Shown: piece after piece, positions 56,261 to 64,000 of the stretch | Numbering within the stretch: position 1 is the stretch's first letter | How the letters are laid out: every line of letters begins with the position of its first letter | NCBI GenBank assembly: GCA_018303405.1 | Contig: JAGVYD010000014.1 | Span: forward strand, 73,350 to 137,349 | DNA length: 64,000 nucleotides | Reading direction: 5' to 3' | DNA from: Candidatus Woesearchaeota archaeon | GTDB lineage: Archaea > Nanobdellota > Nanobdellia > Woesearchaeales > JABMPP01 | Position numbers and translations under genes: made by a program | The notes under the pieces: generated by a model | What the model saw: the letters and a program-made list of their open reading frames with translations, nothing else | What the model was told of the DNA's origin: nothing | The model's database searches: none

Positions 56261-56781
56261 GCCTCTATCAAATAGACAAACAGCTTTTCAAAATCCATCT
56301 TTTTCTCTTTTATGATTTTAAACTTGAACTTTTGCCCTGCCAGCGCCCTTTCAATGTGCTTGCGGTTGGTGAGGGTGCTTATCAGCAGCAATATTTTTCC
56401 ATTCTGTTTCAGATAATGCCTGGCTTGCCCAAGAAACCTTTCAACAATTTCGTATCCTTTTTCTCCTCCGTCCAAAGCAATGTCCTTTGCTTTCGGATGA
56501 TTGGGCAAGTAAGGCGGATTGAAAATGATCAGGTCAAATTTGCCAAGCACTTTTGAAAAAAGGTCAGATTGCATGGCCTTAATTTTTGGGCCTGCGTTCT
56601 TCTTGAGAAGCTCCTTCACAGCCTCTGGGTCGATGTCGGCTGCAACGACCTCATCGCAGTATCTCCCGGCTTCCATGGCCTGTATGCCGGATCCAGTGCC
56701 CATGTCCAGCACCCGCCCCCTTGCAAAATCCCGTACAACTTCCTTAAGCAGAAGACTGTCTTCCCTTGGCCAGTATACCAT
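56257..56781 (-). CDS. HemK/Mtq2-like SAM-dependent methyltransferase
   Basis: 174 residues from ATG 56781, about 25 bases from a minus-strand TATA (56801-56812). VYWPREDSLLL at the start is the PrmC/Mtq2 hallmark, then the SAM-binding VLDMGTGSGIQAMEAG and catalytic IIFNPPYLP. The archaeal/eukaryotic Mtq2 methylates the glutamine of the GGQ motif in the translation release factor and needs Trm112. A Trm112-like gene is nearby (53480). The substrate is inferred. It overlaps the kinase gene by 4 bp. Confidence 0.9.
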   Translation of the reverse strand: MVYWPREDSLLLKEVVRDFARGRVLDMGTGSGIQAMEAGRYCDEVVAADIDPEAVKELLKKNAGPKIKAMQSDLFSKVLGKFDLIIFNPPYLPNHPKAKDIALDGGEKGYEIVERFLGQARHYLKQNGKILLLISTLTNRKHIERALAGQKFKFKIIKEKKMDFEKLFVYLIEA

Positions 56782-56800
56782 TCCCCTCATTACTGTGGCA

Positions 56801-56812
56801 AAATATATAAAC
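56801..56812. promoter_or_regulatory. Shared bidirectional TATA element
   Basis: The near-palindromic aaatatataaac lies between divergent starts at 56781 (minus) and 56827 (plus), 21-25 bases from each. It may serve both genes in alternation. Confidence 0.5.
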
Positions 56813-56826
56813 TTATCCTGCGTATA

Positions 56827-57099
56827 ATGCCCTTAGATATATTCACTGTCATAATTATGGATAATCCGCTTTTGCTTGACGTGAAGATTCAGCAAGACTT
56901 TGACGAGTACATAAACTATCTTCCGCACAGGATACCCTGCAAATACATGATTTCTACAGTCGTTGACCTATGCTCGCATGATGAATTCAAGTGCCCGTTC
57001 AGGGGAGAGGAGGTTTATTCTTTTGCGCACGGCCCCAAGAGCGAATGCAAAAGGCCCAAAATCATGCACATGAAGGAAATTCTGGGATTGAAGAAATAG
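56827..57099 (+). CDS. Small cysteine-containing protein of unknown function
   Basis: 90 residues from ATG 56827, or 80 from ATG 56857. The longer in-frame region upstream is excluded by the TATA at 56801-56812. The core reads INYLPHRIPCKYMISTVVDL, then CSHDEFKCPFRGEEVYSFAH and SECKRPK. Four cysteines and two histidines suggest metal binding, although the spacing fits no ribbon I know. It is soluble, with no signal. Divergent from the Mtq2-like gene. Confidence 0.55.
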   Translation: MPLDIFTVIIMDNPLLLDVKIQQDFDEYINYLPHRIPCKYMISTVVDLCSHDEFKCPFRGEEVYSFAHGPKSECKRPKIMHMKEILGLKK

Positions 57100-57231
57100 C
57101 TTGCTTTTTCTCCCACATGGCTGGAAAATTCTGACAGTTTAAGATTGGATTGGCGCCCTTCATGCCAAAAAGTCCAAAAATCACCCAAAAAAGAAAAAAT
57201 AATATATATTCAAATCAAACATTAGCCCATT

Positions 57232-59133
57232 ATGGGAAAAAAGGGTCAAATTACAGCCTTTATAATAATAGGCCTAGTGATATTGTTCTCAGTTGGCCTG
57301 TTTTTCTTCATAAGGTCGCAGACTTCTGTGTTCACCCCCCCTGAAGTGGTGCCAAAGGAGCTGGCTCCGATAAAGGAGCTGGCAGAGCAGTGCCTGGGAA
57401 ATTCTGCAAGGGATGCGGTATTTCTTGCAAACAGCCAGGGAGGGTATGTCAAAATACCTGCTGAAATCTCAACTGACCCAAAAAAAACCGTCGGATATGG
57501 CATGAAAATCCCGCTGTGGTATTCCCAGGGGGAATACAGGATGCCTGAGCTGGCAGATATCAGCCAGGGCATTGCAAGGCACGTCCAGGATAATTTAGTC
57601 GCCTGCCTGGATAATTTCAGGGTTTTTGGCCAGCAATATGACATAACGCCTTTATCGGCTCCGATAGTTGAGGTTGCCATTGCTGAACGGCAGATAAACA
57701 TCAATGTCGATTACCCATTGGAAATCAAAAACAAGCAAAGCACAGAAATAAGCAAGATTTCAAAATTCACAGCGACAATAGATGACAGCCTTGGCAGGAA
57801 ATACAGGCTGGCCAAGGAAATTTTCGATTATGAAAATGACCATTACTTCCTGGAGAATATCACCTTCTGGATGATAAGCTCTGGCCTGCCAACCGAGGGC
57901 ATGGAAATAACCTGTGACAGCAGGGAATGGAACATAGACAGCGACCTTGTCCCGCAACTGAAAATGATGATTTCTGCGAATTTGAGGTATCTGACTTTTG
58001 CAAATACCGACAGCATGCAGCCAGCATCGCCTTTTCCTGATTACTATGCCAATCTCTACATGGTAAGGCCAAGCAATGAGAATTACAATGGCTTGACTGT
58101 TGCCCCTGTCTTCAACACAAATTGGAACATAAATATGGATGTCATACCAAGCAAGGACAGGATTGTGAAGCCAGCAGTTTCGCCATTGCCTGTCATTGGC
58201 AGCTGCTTCAAGATTTACAATCACAAGTACAACGTTGTATACCCCCTGGTTTTCCAGATAACGGACAATACGGGCCAGGAGCCAAGCTTTTTCTTCTTTG
58301 CGACAGATGTTGTGCTGCTTTACAGCCTGCCCAACCGTGAGGCAAGGGTCACTGAGCCGCCGCTCATTGAAACGTCGGTAAATGAGGAATTCTGCAATGA
58401 CAAAAGGTATGCAACAGATATTTTTGCGTATGATTCTTTCAGCGGGGACAGGCTTGAAGGCGTCAAGCTAAGGCACCAGTGCATTGGCCTTGCATGCGAT
58501 ATTGGCGAGACAAAATTGAGGATGGCAGATGACGGCTATGTTGGCACATTCCTTGACGCTATGCTGCCGGGATGCATGGGCGGAATCCTGATAGGAGAAA
58601 AAGAGGGGTATGTTAGGGGAGTGACTACAGATGTGATGACCGGCAGCATAACAGAGAATGGGGTTACGGCAGTCCATCAGGGAAACCAGGAAAATGTCGA
58701 GCTTATCCCATTGAAAAAATTGGAAATAGGGATGAACCCAATGGAAGTTAACCCCATCACCAACGTTGCCTATCCAAGAAGCATGGATCCGACTTACAAG
58801 TACATCATAACTCTGCGAAACCAGGACAAGGGGCATGAACAGACAATATTTTATCCTGATGAGGAAAGTGATGAAACGCCGACTATCAGCCTGATGATAA
58901 GCGATGATGTTTATTATCTTGACCTGAAAGTTTTGGATGAATTTGACAACTGGGTGGCCGGCACAACAATTTCAGTCTGGGGGCCTGGCGCCTCGAATGT
59001 TTACCAGAACAGCAAAGTTATTTTCAGGCCCGTGATGCTCGGTACAAACCCGGCTACTGATGATGAGTTCACGGTGCTTTACAATCTCGTGAAAGACAAG
59101 TCATTGGAATACACACCACAGTTTGCCCCATAA
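57232..59133 (+). CDS. Large surface protein with class III signal peptide
   Basis: 633 residues. The N-terminus GKKGQITAFIIIGLVILFSV is an archaeal class III (pilin-type) signal: a basic head, G-Q-I-T-A-F and a hydrophobic helix. It is probably cut by the archaeal prepilin peptidase or kept as an anchor. The ectodomain has cysteine pairs (AEQCLGNSARD, DNLVACLDN, MEITCDSREW, GSCFKIYNHK, NEEFCNDKRY, RHQCIGLACDIGE) and a C-terminal carboxypeptidase-regulatory or Ig-like segment (KVLDEFDNWVAGTTISVWG). A TATA (aatatatatt, 57201-57210) gives a leaderless mRNA. It leads an operon with the giant gene at 59136. Confidence 0.72.
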   Translation: MGKKGQITAFIIIGLVILFSVGLFFFIRSQTSVFTPPEVVPKELAPIKELAEQCLGNSARDAVFLANSQGGYVKIPAEISTDPKKTVGYGMKIPLWYSQGEYRMPELADISQGIARHVQDNLVACLDNFRVFGQQYDITPLSAPIVEVAIAERQININVDYPLEIKNKQSTEISKISKFTATIDDSLGRKYRLAKEIFDYENDHYFLENITFWMISSGLPTEGMEITCDSREWNIDSDLVPQLKMMISANLRYLTFANTDSMQPASPFPDYYANLYMVRPSNENYNGLTVAPVFNTNWNINMDVIPSKDRIVKPAVSPLPVIGSCFKIYNHKYNVVYPLVFQITDNTGQEPSFFFFATDVVLLYSLPNREARVTEPPLIETSVNEEFCNDKRYATDIFAYDSFSGDRLEGVKLRHQCIGLACDIGETKLRMADDGYVGTFLDAMLPGCMGGILIGEKEGYVRGVTTDVMTGSITENGVTAVHQGNQENVELIPLKKLEIGMNPMEVNPITNVAYPRSMDPTYKYIITLRNQDKGHEQTIFYPDEESDETPTISLMISDDVYYLDLKVLDEFDNWVAGTTISVWGPGASNVYQNSKVIFRPVMLGTNPATDDEFTVLYNLVKDKSLEYTPQFAP

Positions 59134-59135
59134 AA

Positions 59136-62100
59136 ATGCCAAGCAACAGAAAAAACGGACAAGGGAATGACTCAGCGGGAATTGCTATGAGTCGGACAGA
59201 AGCAAGCGCAGTCCTGAGATTGGCGTGCATTTATGGAGTGATTGGGCTCATTATCACGCTGCCGGTTGCATCAGTGACAATCCTTAATATTGATGTAATT
59301 GCCCTTGAGCAAGGCGCTACAATAGAGTGGCAGACTGATGCCCTTGCAAATTCAACAGTAAATTACGGGATAACATCAGCAATGTCATCGCACACTGGCA
59401 GCCAGGACATGGTTACATCCCATTCAGTCGATATTTCCTCGTTGGTTGCCAACACTGATTATAGCTACCAGGTTCAATCCTGTGCAGGGCCTGGCGACTG
59501 CGACATCAGCGGCATTCTGCAGTTTTCAACATTGGCTGAAGGCACAACATCCAGCGACACGCTTTTCATGGAGCTTGGTGGCCAGTTGGGCAACAGCACG
59601 AATAATTCAGTTTACACTATTTATGGCAGGACGGAATCAGACGCGGTTGTGCGGTTTTACATCAATGGAAATCCTGACCAGGGTGCCGGCCCTGTTCTTG
59701 TGACAGCAACCGACAATACCGAGGCATTTTACCTTGGCGCGGGGCCAGATGGCCAGTTTATCGGCGACCTGCACCTTTTCCCCGGGACAAACAACATTCT
59801 TGCTGTTGCGAGAAAAGGGATAGAGGAAGGCAGGGCAAACATTACTGTGATGCTTGACAGCATCAGGCCATCGGCGCTTCTGGCTGATGTCCCTGCGGGC
59901 TCAAAGGAAGGAACTATGAGCCTAAGCGGCTCGGTTACAGAGCCGGGCACTGTTGAGATTTTAGTTGATGGCTCAGTGCAGGATTCAATGGAAACAGAGA
60001 ACCAATTTGTTTTCAATAATGTCCAGCTTGGAAATGTGGGCCAGGGAGAGGAAAAAACTGTCAGGATTCAGTTAAGGGTCACGGACAGGGCGGGAAATGT
60101 GGGGATGAGCCCGGAGTATTCCATAAAAGTTGACAGGAAGATTCCAACTATTGTCCATGAGACAGATTATCACCCATTGATGCACAGCATTTTGCTGAAT
60201 GTCAAGGGAAAAACAGAGCCTGGCGCCATTGTGCATGTGCAAAACCTGAGAAACCTCAGCAATGTGCAGGAATATACGGATAGGATGGCAAGAAATGATT
60301 TGACATTCATTGACCCAGTGGACCCATTGGGCGAATGGTTCAAGGAAAAAACCACAACAGCTGATGAGCACGGGGATTTTTCTGTTTATCTTAATTTATA
60401 CAGAGGCAGAAACCATATTTATTTTAACGCGGCTGATGCTGCGGGAAACTCGTATGTTGATTACCAGGACGCTACAGTTGAGCTGGCGACCACCAAATGG
60501 AGGATCGCAAGGGTTGATACCTACCCGAGCAGCCTGTATTTCGAGGACATCGCGAACGGGGAAGTTGAGGCTACTGCATTCCTGGTTTTGGATTGGGTTG
60601 GTGGCGACCCACGGCCGGCAAAGGCTGAGCTGAAAGTTGTTGAAAAGGATGGCCCAAACACTGACAATAATGACCTGATTGGCAGGCCAAGCAGGCTCAA
60701 GGGTGGGGGCTATTATGACAAGGACAATGGAAGGCTCTTTGCATTGGTCGGAATAAAAGTCAATCGCTGGGCCGGGACTTCTGATGCTCTCTTTGACAAG
60801 CTTTATGGCAATTGTGTTGGTGACCTGTGCCTGCCTGACCTGAAAATCCACGGGGAAATTGTGCAGAAGCAGATGATAATCAGCATCAAGGGGGAGGTAG
60901 TTGAGACATTTGTTTCACCAACAGGCGAGCAGGCTGTTACGCCATCAATCATTTACGAAAAATTCGGCTATGCCGTGCAAAAGCCCAATGACCTTTCAAA
61001 ATGGCTTTCCCCCCAGTTGATTAATGACTCAATCCAGTTCCTGACAAAAACCGAGGAATTCCTGGACAAGGCCCAGGACCTTCTTGTGAAGCTCACAGGC
61101 ATTGGATTGCTTGCCTGCGGTGTTGCAGTTTTCAGCAATCTGATTGGAGGATTCATAATATCGCCCAGCAGGGAGCAGATGTATTGGGTCTGCGACAGGG
61201 TTTTGTGCCCGAGCATACCTCCTGATTGCGGGTCCATTTCAGATAGGAATGCTGTTTACTCTGGAGGGGCCAGCTCCGGCCCATTGGAAACCGTGACCCT
61301 CAAGGATGCGGAGAACAGGTACACCAAGCACAGGTTTGTTCAGGTTACGGAGACAAATAAGAACAGCTACCCATGCTCTCCCGGGCAATATGCCATGCTT
61401 TCCAGCAGTGGAGAAAGCACGCAGTTGAAAAGCGGAGTAATCGGGGAAAGGGTGACTGAAAAAGAGTTTACAAGCTATTGTTTCTCCCAGGACGATTATC
61501 AAAAATTGACCCTGGATGACGCTTTTTTCACTAATTTCAATGCAGGCAGGTGCTACCAGGAGAATGAGCCGTACTATGACAACACAAGGTGCTTCGGCCA
61601 AAAGTTTGACGACTGGACAAGCCCAAGGGATGACATAATCAAATCAATGCAGTGCGGCTGCATAACAGGGATATACGGCTACACCCGAAGCCTTTTGACT
61701 GTTGTGCGCGGCATGAAGCAGTGCCTGCAGCAGGCCCAGATTGGCGAAGTCAAGGGCGGATTTTGCGAAAGGTTGTTCCTGCAATTTGCATGCGACCAGG
61801 CCGCGAACCTGTTTACCAAGATATTGCCCCAGGAATTTACAGGAGAATACCAGCAGGAAGTGCCAGATGATGATTACCATGGCACCAATCCAGGAGGATA
61901 TGTCCAGACTGCCAGGAATTTGCAGGCAAGCCTGAAAGACAGGTATGGAGGCGTGATTGATTCTGCAAAAGGGCTGTCATCGGAAAAGCTTGTGAACAAT
62001 TTCTGCCTTGCCGCGACTTTGGGGGACATTTCAATTCTCGAAGGCGCGATTGAAACATTTGCAGCTGCATCGCCTGTGGCGCCATGGGGCATGGTAAAGG

Positions 62101-64000
62101 GCAGCTCAAGGCAGGCTGGCTATGACCCGTTTGTCGGCCAGATGAAAATAAATTATAACATTTATGTCGGCGTTGTCCCTGGCGGCGACAATACTGAAAT
62201 GGAAGTAAAGCTTGTGTGCGACAGAAGCTATGAGGGCGGTGAATTTTGCCCGGCCACCCGGGAAGAAACAGTGCTTTCAAATGTTCCGCGAAGCCTGAAC
62301 AAGAATGACTTTTACAACCAAAATGTGATATTCCAGTCAGCGCCTGCAAGGCATTGGTATAACAAGGTTGTCCTGACATTGAAATACAGGCTTGCTACTG
62401 ACGAGCCATGGGAGACAAGATCATATGACTCCGTAATCTCCAGGCAGAGCGACCTTGCATATGGCTGTGAATATTCCCTGACGGGCGGCATTGCATGCGA
62501 GCCAATTACCATAGATGAAAACGGCATTTTGCAGATTGTGAAGTCAAGCACTGAGACAAGGGACAATGAGTACACAGACATCTCGCCGGACAACGGAATT
62601 TTCTACTATCCTGACAACAAGATTGGATTGAGAACAAGGATTTTCAATGATTACAATGAGGATTTTTTCTTGAGGATGATTATAACGCCGCCGGGCACTG
62701 CAGCCACGCCTGCTGCCTATGAATTCAAGATTCCGGCCACCACAAATGAAGCAGGAGAAGCACAAAACTACAACCTGTTTATTGCACGGATGGGGCAGCA
62801 GACAAGCCAGTCAGCATTCATTGGCGGCCCAATGCCCCTGCCGAACATAAATTCAAACAAGGTATACCTGACAACAACATCAGCAACCCCAGGAAGCGTG
62901 GCCGTGCAGGTAGGGGATGCGACAGGGATCAAGAATTGCGAACCCCTTAACCAGGGTGCGGGCGCCCTTATAGCTGTGAATACATTGTTAACTGCGCTGC
63001 AGCCGAGGATTGATAGTGGCGAATTGTCCACAAAGGATTACGAGCCTACTGGCACGAGTAATGCTATGAAACTGATGATTGACCATGGCACAGGATATGT
63101 CTATGAAATAAAGCAGGGAAAAGTTGACAGGCTGCTGGCAGTGCGCAACAGCCAGGACAAGAATTTGATAGATGACATGTGGAGGATATTCAACTATGTT
63201 CCTGCGAGCAGCGCGTTTAGTGAGTGCACTTTTGAAAGGACAATTTCAAAGATAACAGGCATGGCGCAGGAGCCCACTGCAGTTGACATTTGGGTTGATG
63301 AAAGCGGGACCAAGAAATGGAAAGAAAGGTTATGGATTTCAAACCAAAATACCCAGAATATCCCGCAGGGGATGTACAAGGTCAAGCTGAATGTCTATAA
63401 GGACACAAATAGTGACGGCCAGGGCGACACTGAAATTCCGTACGATGCGGCTTCGCAGGAATTTGAAGTGACGTTTAGAGGGGAAAACACGCAATCTGGC
63501 TGCACAAGGATGCCGTCAATTGATGTGCTGGAGCCAGTTGGCAATTATATGCCAAGGTCAGTGCCGGCAGAAGGGATTTTGGTTGGCGCAAACATAGTTG
63601 ATGACTGCAATAAGATCTCGACAATGAGGATAGCGCTCGTGAAAAAATCCAACAGGAACAATGAAATCTGCGCGACCCAGTATGCTGCGGCTGACAATGA
63701 TGCATATGGCTATATAGGGCTTTCCCCGACAATCACAACAGGAAACTGCGATTTTGAATTGGTGTCTGCGCCAACATTGAATGAGCTGGCTCCGCCTTAT
63801 TACCAGTTTAAGTTTACAAATTCGGCAAGCGCTCCAGCCTTTGCCAACGAAGACCACGAGATTATTTTCAGGGTCACGGACCAGCTCGGCCAGGCCGGGG
63901 AAAAAGCCAAAACAATTGCATTTACGGATAATATTGACCCCTTGATTTTGAAGCTCAGGCCATCTCCGGCCCGAACGCCATATTCAATATTGGGAACTCC
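59136..64000 (+). CDS. Giant secreted/membrane surface protein, partial (runs off the window)
   Basis: At least 1621 residues; the frame from ATG 59136 is open to the window end. It starts two bases after the stop of the preceding gene, so the two are co-translated. An N-terminal membrane segment (ACIYGVIGLIITLPVAS) is followed by a fibronectin/Ig-like domain (TIEWQTDALANSTVNYG). Several further Ig-like modules follow (LVTATDNTEAFYLGA, SGSVTEPGTVEILVDGS). A hydrophobic, Cys-rich middle section (about 610-930) contains KLTGIGLLACGVAVFSNLIG and WVCDRVLCPSIPPDCG, then RLFLQFACDQAANLFTK. More beta domains continue to the edge (LDVLEPVGN-like IDVLEPVGNYMPRS). It may be an S-layer, adhesin or host-contact protein (inference). 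Confidence 0.8.
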   Translation, partial: MPSNRKNGQGNDSAGIAMSRTEASAVLRLACIYGVIGLIITLPVASVTILNIDVIALEQGATIEWQTDALANSTVNYGITSAMSSHTGSQDMVTSHSVDISSLVANTDYSYQVQSCAGPGDCDISGILQFSTLAEGTTSSDTLFMELGGQLGNSTNNSVYTIYGRTESDAVVRFYINGNPDQGAGPVLVTATDNTEAFYLGAGPDGQFIGDLHLFPGTNNILAVARKGIEEGRANITVMLDSIRPSALLADVPAGSKEGTMSLSGSVTEPGTVEILVDGSVQDSMETENQFVFNNVQLGNVGQGEEKTVRIQLRVTDRAGNVGMSPEYSIKVDRKIPTIVHETDYHPLMHSILLNVKGKTEPGAIVHVQNLRNLSNVQEYTDRMARNDLTFIDPVDPLGEWFKEKTTTADEHGDFSVYLNLYRGRNHIYFNAADAAGNSYVDYQDATVELATTKWRIARVDTYPSSLYFEDIANGEVEATAFLVLDWVGGDPRPAKAELKVVEKDGPNTDNNDLIGRPSRLKGGGYYDKDNGRLFALVGIKVNRWAGTSDALFDKLYGNCVGDLCLPDLKIHGEIVQKQMIISIKGEVVETFVSPTGEQAVTPSIIYEKFGYAVQKPNDLSKWLSPQLINDSIQFLTKTEEFLDKAQDLLVKLTGIGLLACGVAVFSNLIGGFIISPSREQMYWVCDRVLCPSIPPDCGSISDRNAVYSGGASSGPLETVTLKDAENRYTKHRFVQVTETNKNSYPCSPGQYAMLSSSGESTQLKSGVIGERVTEKEFTSYCFSQDDYQKLTLDDAFFTNFNAGRCYQENEPYYDNTRCFGQKFDDWTSPRDDIIKSMQCGCITGIYGYTRSLLTVVRGMKQCLQQAQIGEVKGGFCERLFLQFACDQAANLFTKILPQEFTGEYQQEVPDDDYHGTNPGGYVQTARNLQASLKDRYGGVIDSAKGLSSEKLVNNFCLAATLGDISILEGAIETFAAASPVAPWGMVKGSSRQAGYDPFVGQMKINYNIYVGVVPGGDNTEMEVKLVCDRSYEGGEFCPATREETVLSNVPRSLNKNDFYNQNVIFQSAPARHWYNKVVLTLKYRLATDEPWETRSYDSVISRQSDLAYGCEYSLTGGIACEPITIDENGILQIVKSSTETRDNEYTDISPDNGIFYYPDNKIGLRTRIFNDYNEDFFLRMIITPPGTAATPAAYEFKIPATTNEAGEAQNYNLFIARMGQQTSQSAFIGGPMPLPNINSNKVYLTTTSATPGSVAVQVGDATGIKNCEPLNQGAGALIAVNTLLTALQPRIDSGELSTKDYEPTGTSNAMKLMIDHGTGYVYEIKQGKVDRLLAVRNSQDKNLIDDMWRIFNYVPASSAFSECTFERTISKITGMAQEPTAVDIWVDESGTKKWKERLWISNQNTQNIPQGMYKVKLNVYKDTNSDGQGDTEIPYDAASQEFEVTFRGENTQSGCTRMPSIDVLEPVGNYMPRSVPAEGILVGANIVDDCNKISTMRIALVKKSNRNNEICATQYAAADNDAYGYIGLSPTITTGNCDFELVSAPTLNELAPPYYQFKFTNSASAPAFANEDHEIIFRVTDQLGQAGEKAKTIAFTDNIDPLILKLRPSPARTPYSILGT

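Overview
The window is archaeal. It has a TFB gene (transcription factor IIB), AMP phosphorylase, many genes with a TATA element about 25 bases before a leaderless start codon, two intron-bearing tRNA genes whose introns fit archaeal processing, an archaeosortase with its substrates, class III (pilin-like) signal peptides and very large surface proteins. The gene set looks like an uncultivated DPANN-type archaeon (Woesearchaeota/Pacearchaeota-like). That placement is inferred from gene content; no rRNA is present to test it.

Region 1 (1-9.3 kb) is a surface-protein sorting island: two PEFG-CTERM-type proteins flank their likely archaeosortase, followed by an unknown membrane protein and an 1807-residue membrane-anchored protein that looks like a polysaccharide lyase. 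Region 2 (9.3-33.9 kb) is a glycan cluster. A plus-strand set (GT-C membrane enzymes, a DPM1-GtrA fusion, a flippase) faces a long, tightly overlapping minus-strand operon. That operon runs from a GlcNAc-1-P transferase through an ATP-grasp protein, a DUF354 protein, an acyltransferase, GT4/GT2 glycosyltransferases, three CapK/PaaK-like adenylating proteins and a FemAB-like transferase down to a final GT4. Together they could build, acyl-decorate, flip and transfer a lipid-linked glycan. Region 3 (34-39.3 kb) has a DUF1616 protein split over two genes, a CPBP membrane protease and a sugar-nucleotide epimerase. The epimerase is flanked by two related palindromic elements, one with 13/15 terminal inverted repeats and a perfect 9-bp direct repeat.

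Region 4 (39.3-50.9 kb) is mostly housekeeping and transport: an AbrB-like regulator, a P-type ATPase, a CPA2 antiporter, tRNA-Val with an intron, an AI-2E family permease, AMP phosphorylase and a one-chain GMP synthase. Region 5 (50.9-53.4 kb) is a small accessory island: a DUF4258/DUF2283 pair, two small winged-helix-like genes, three copies of a repeat that each follow a gene or gene pair, an integrase remnant, and a tRNA-Ser apparently carrying two introns. Region 6 (53.4-64 kb) has a Trm112-like protein, TFB, an Mtq2-kinase-MGMT operon, and two large secreted proteins, the second running off the window.

The strongest candidates for undescribed biology are the gene-repeat array beside the integrase remnant and tRNA-Ser, the palindromic elements around the epimerase gene, the twin compensating hairpins upstream of the archaeosortase, and the operon with three CapK-like proteins.
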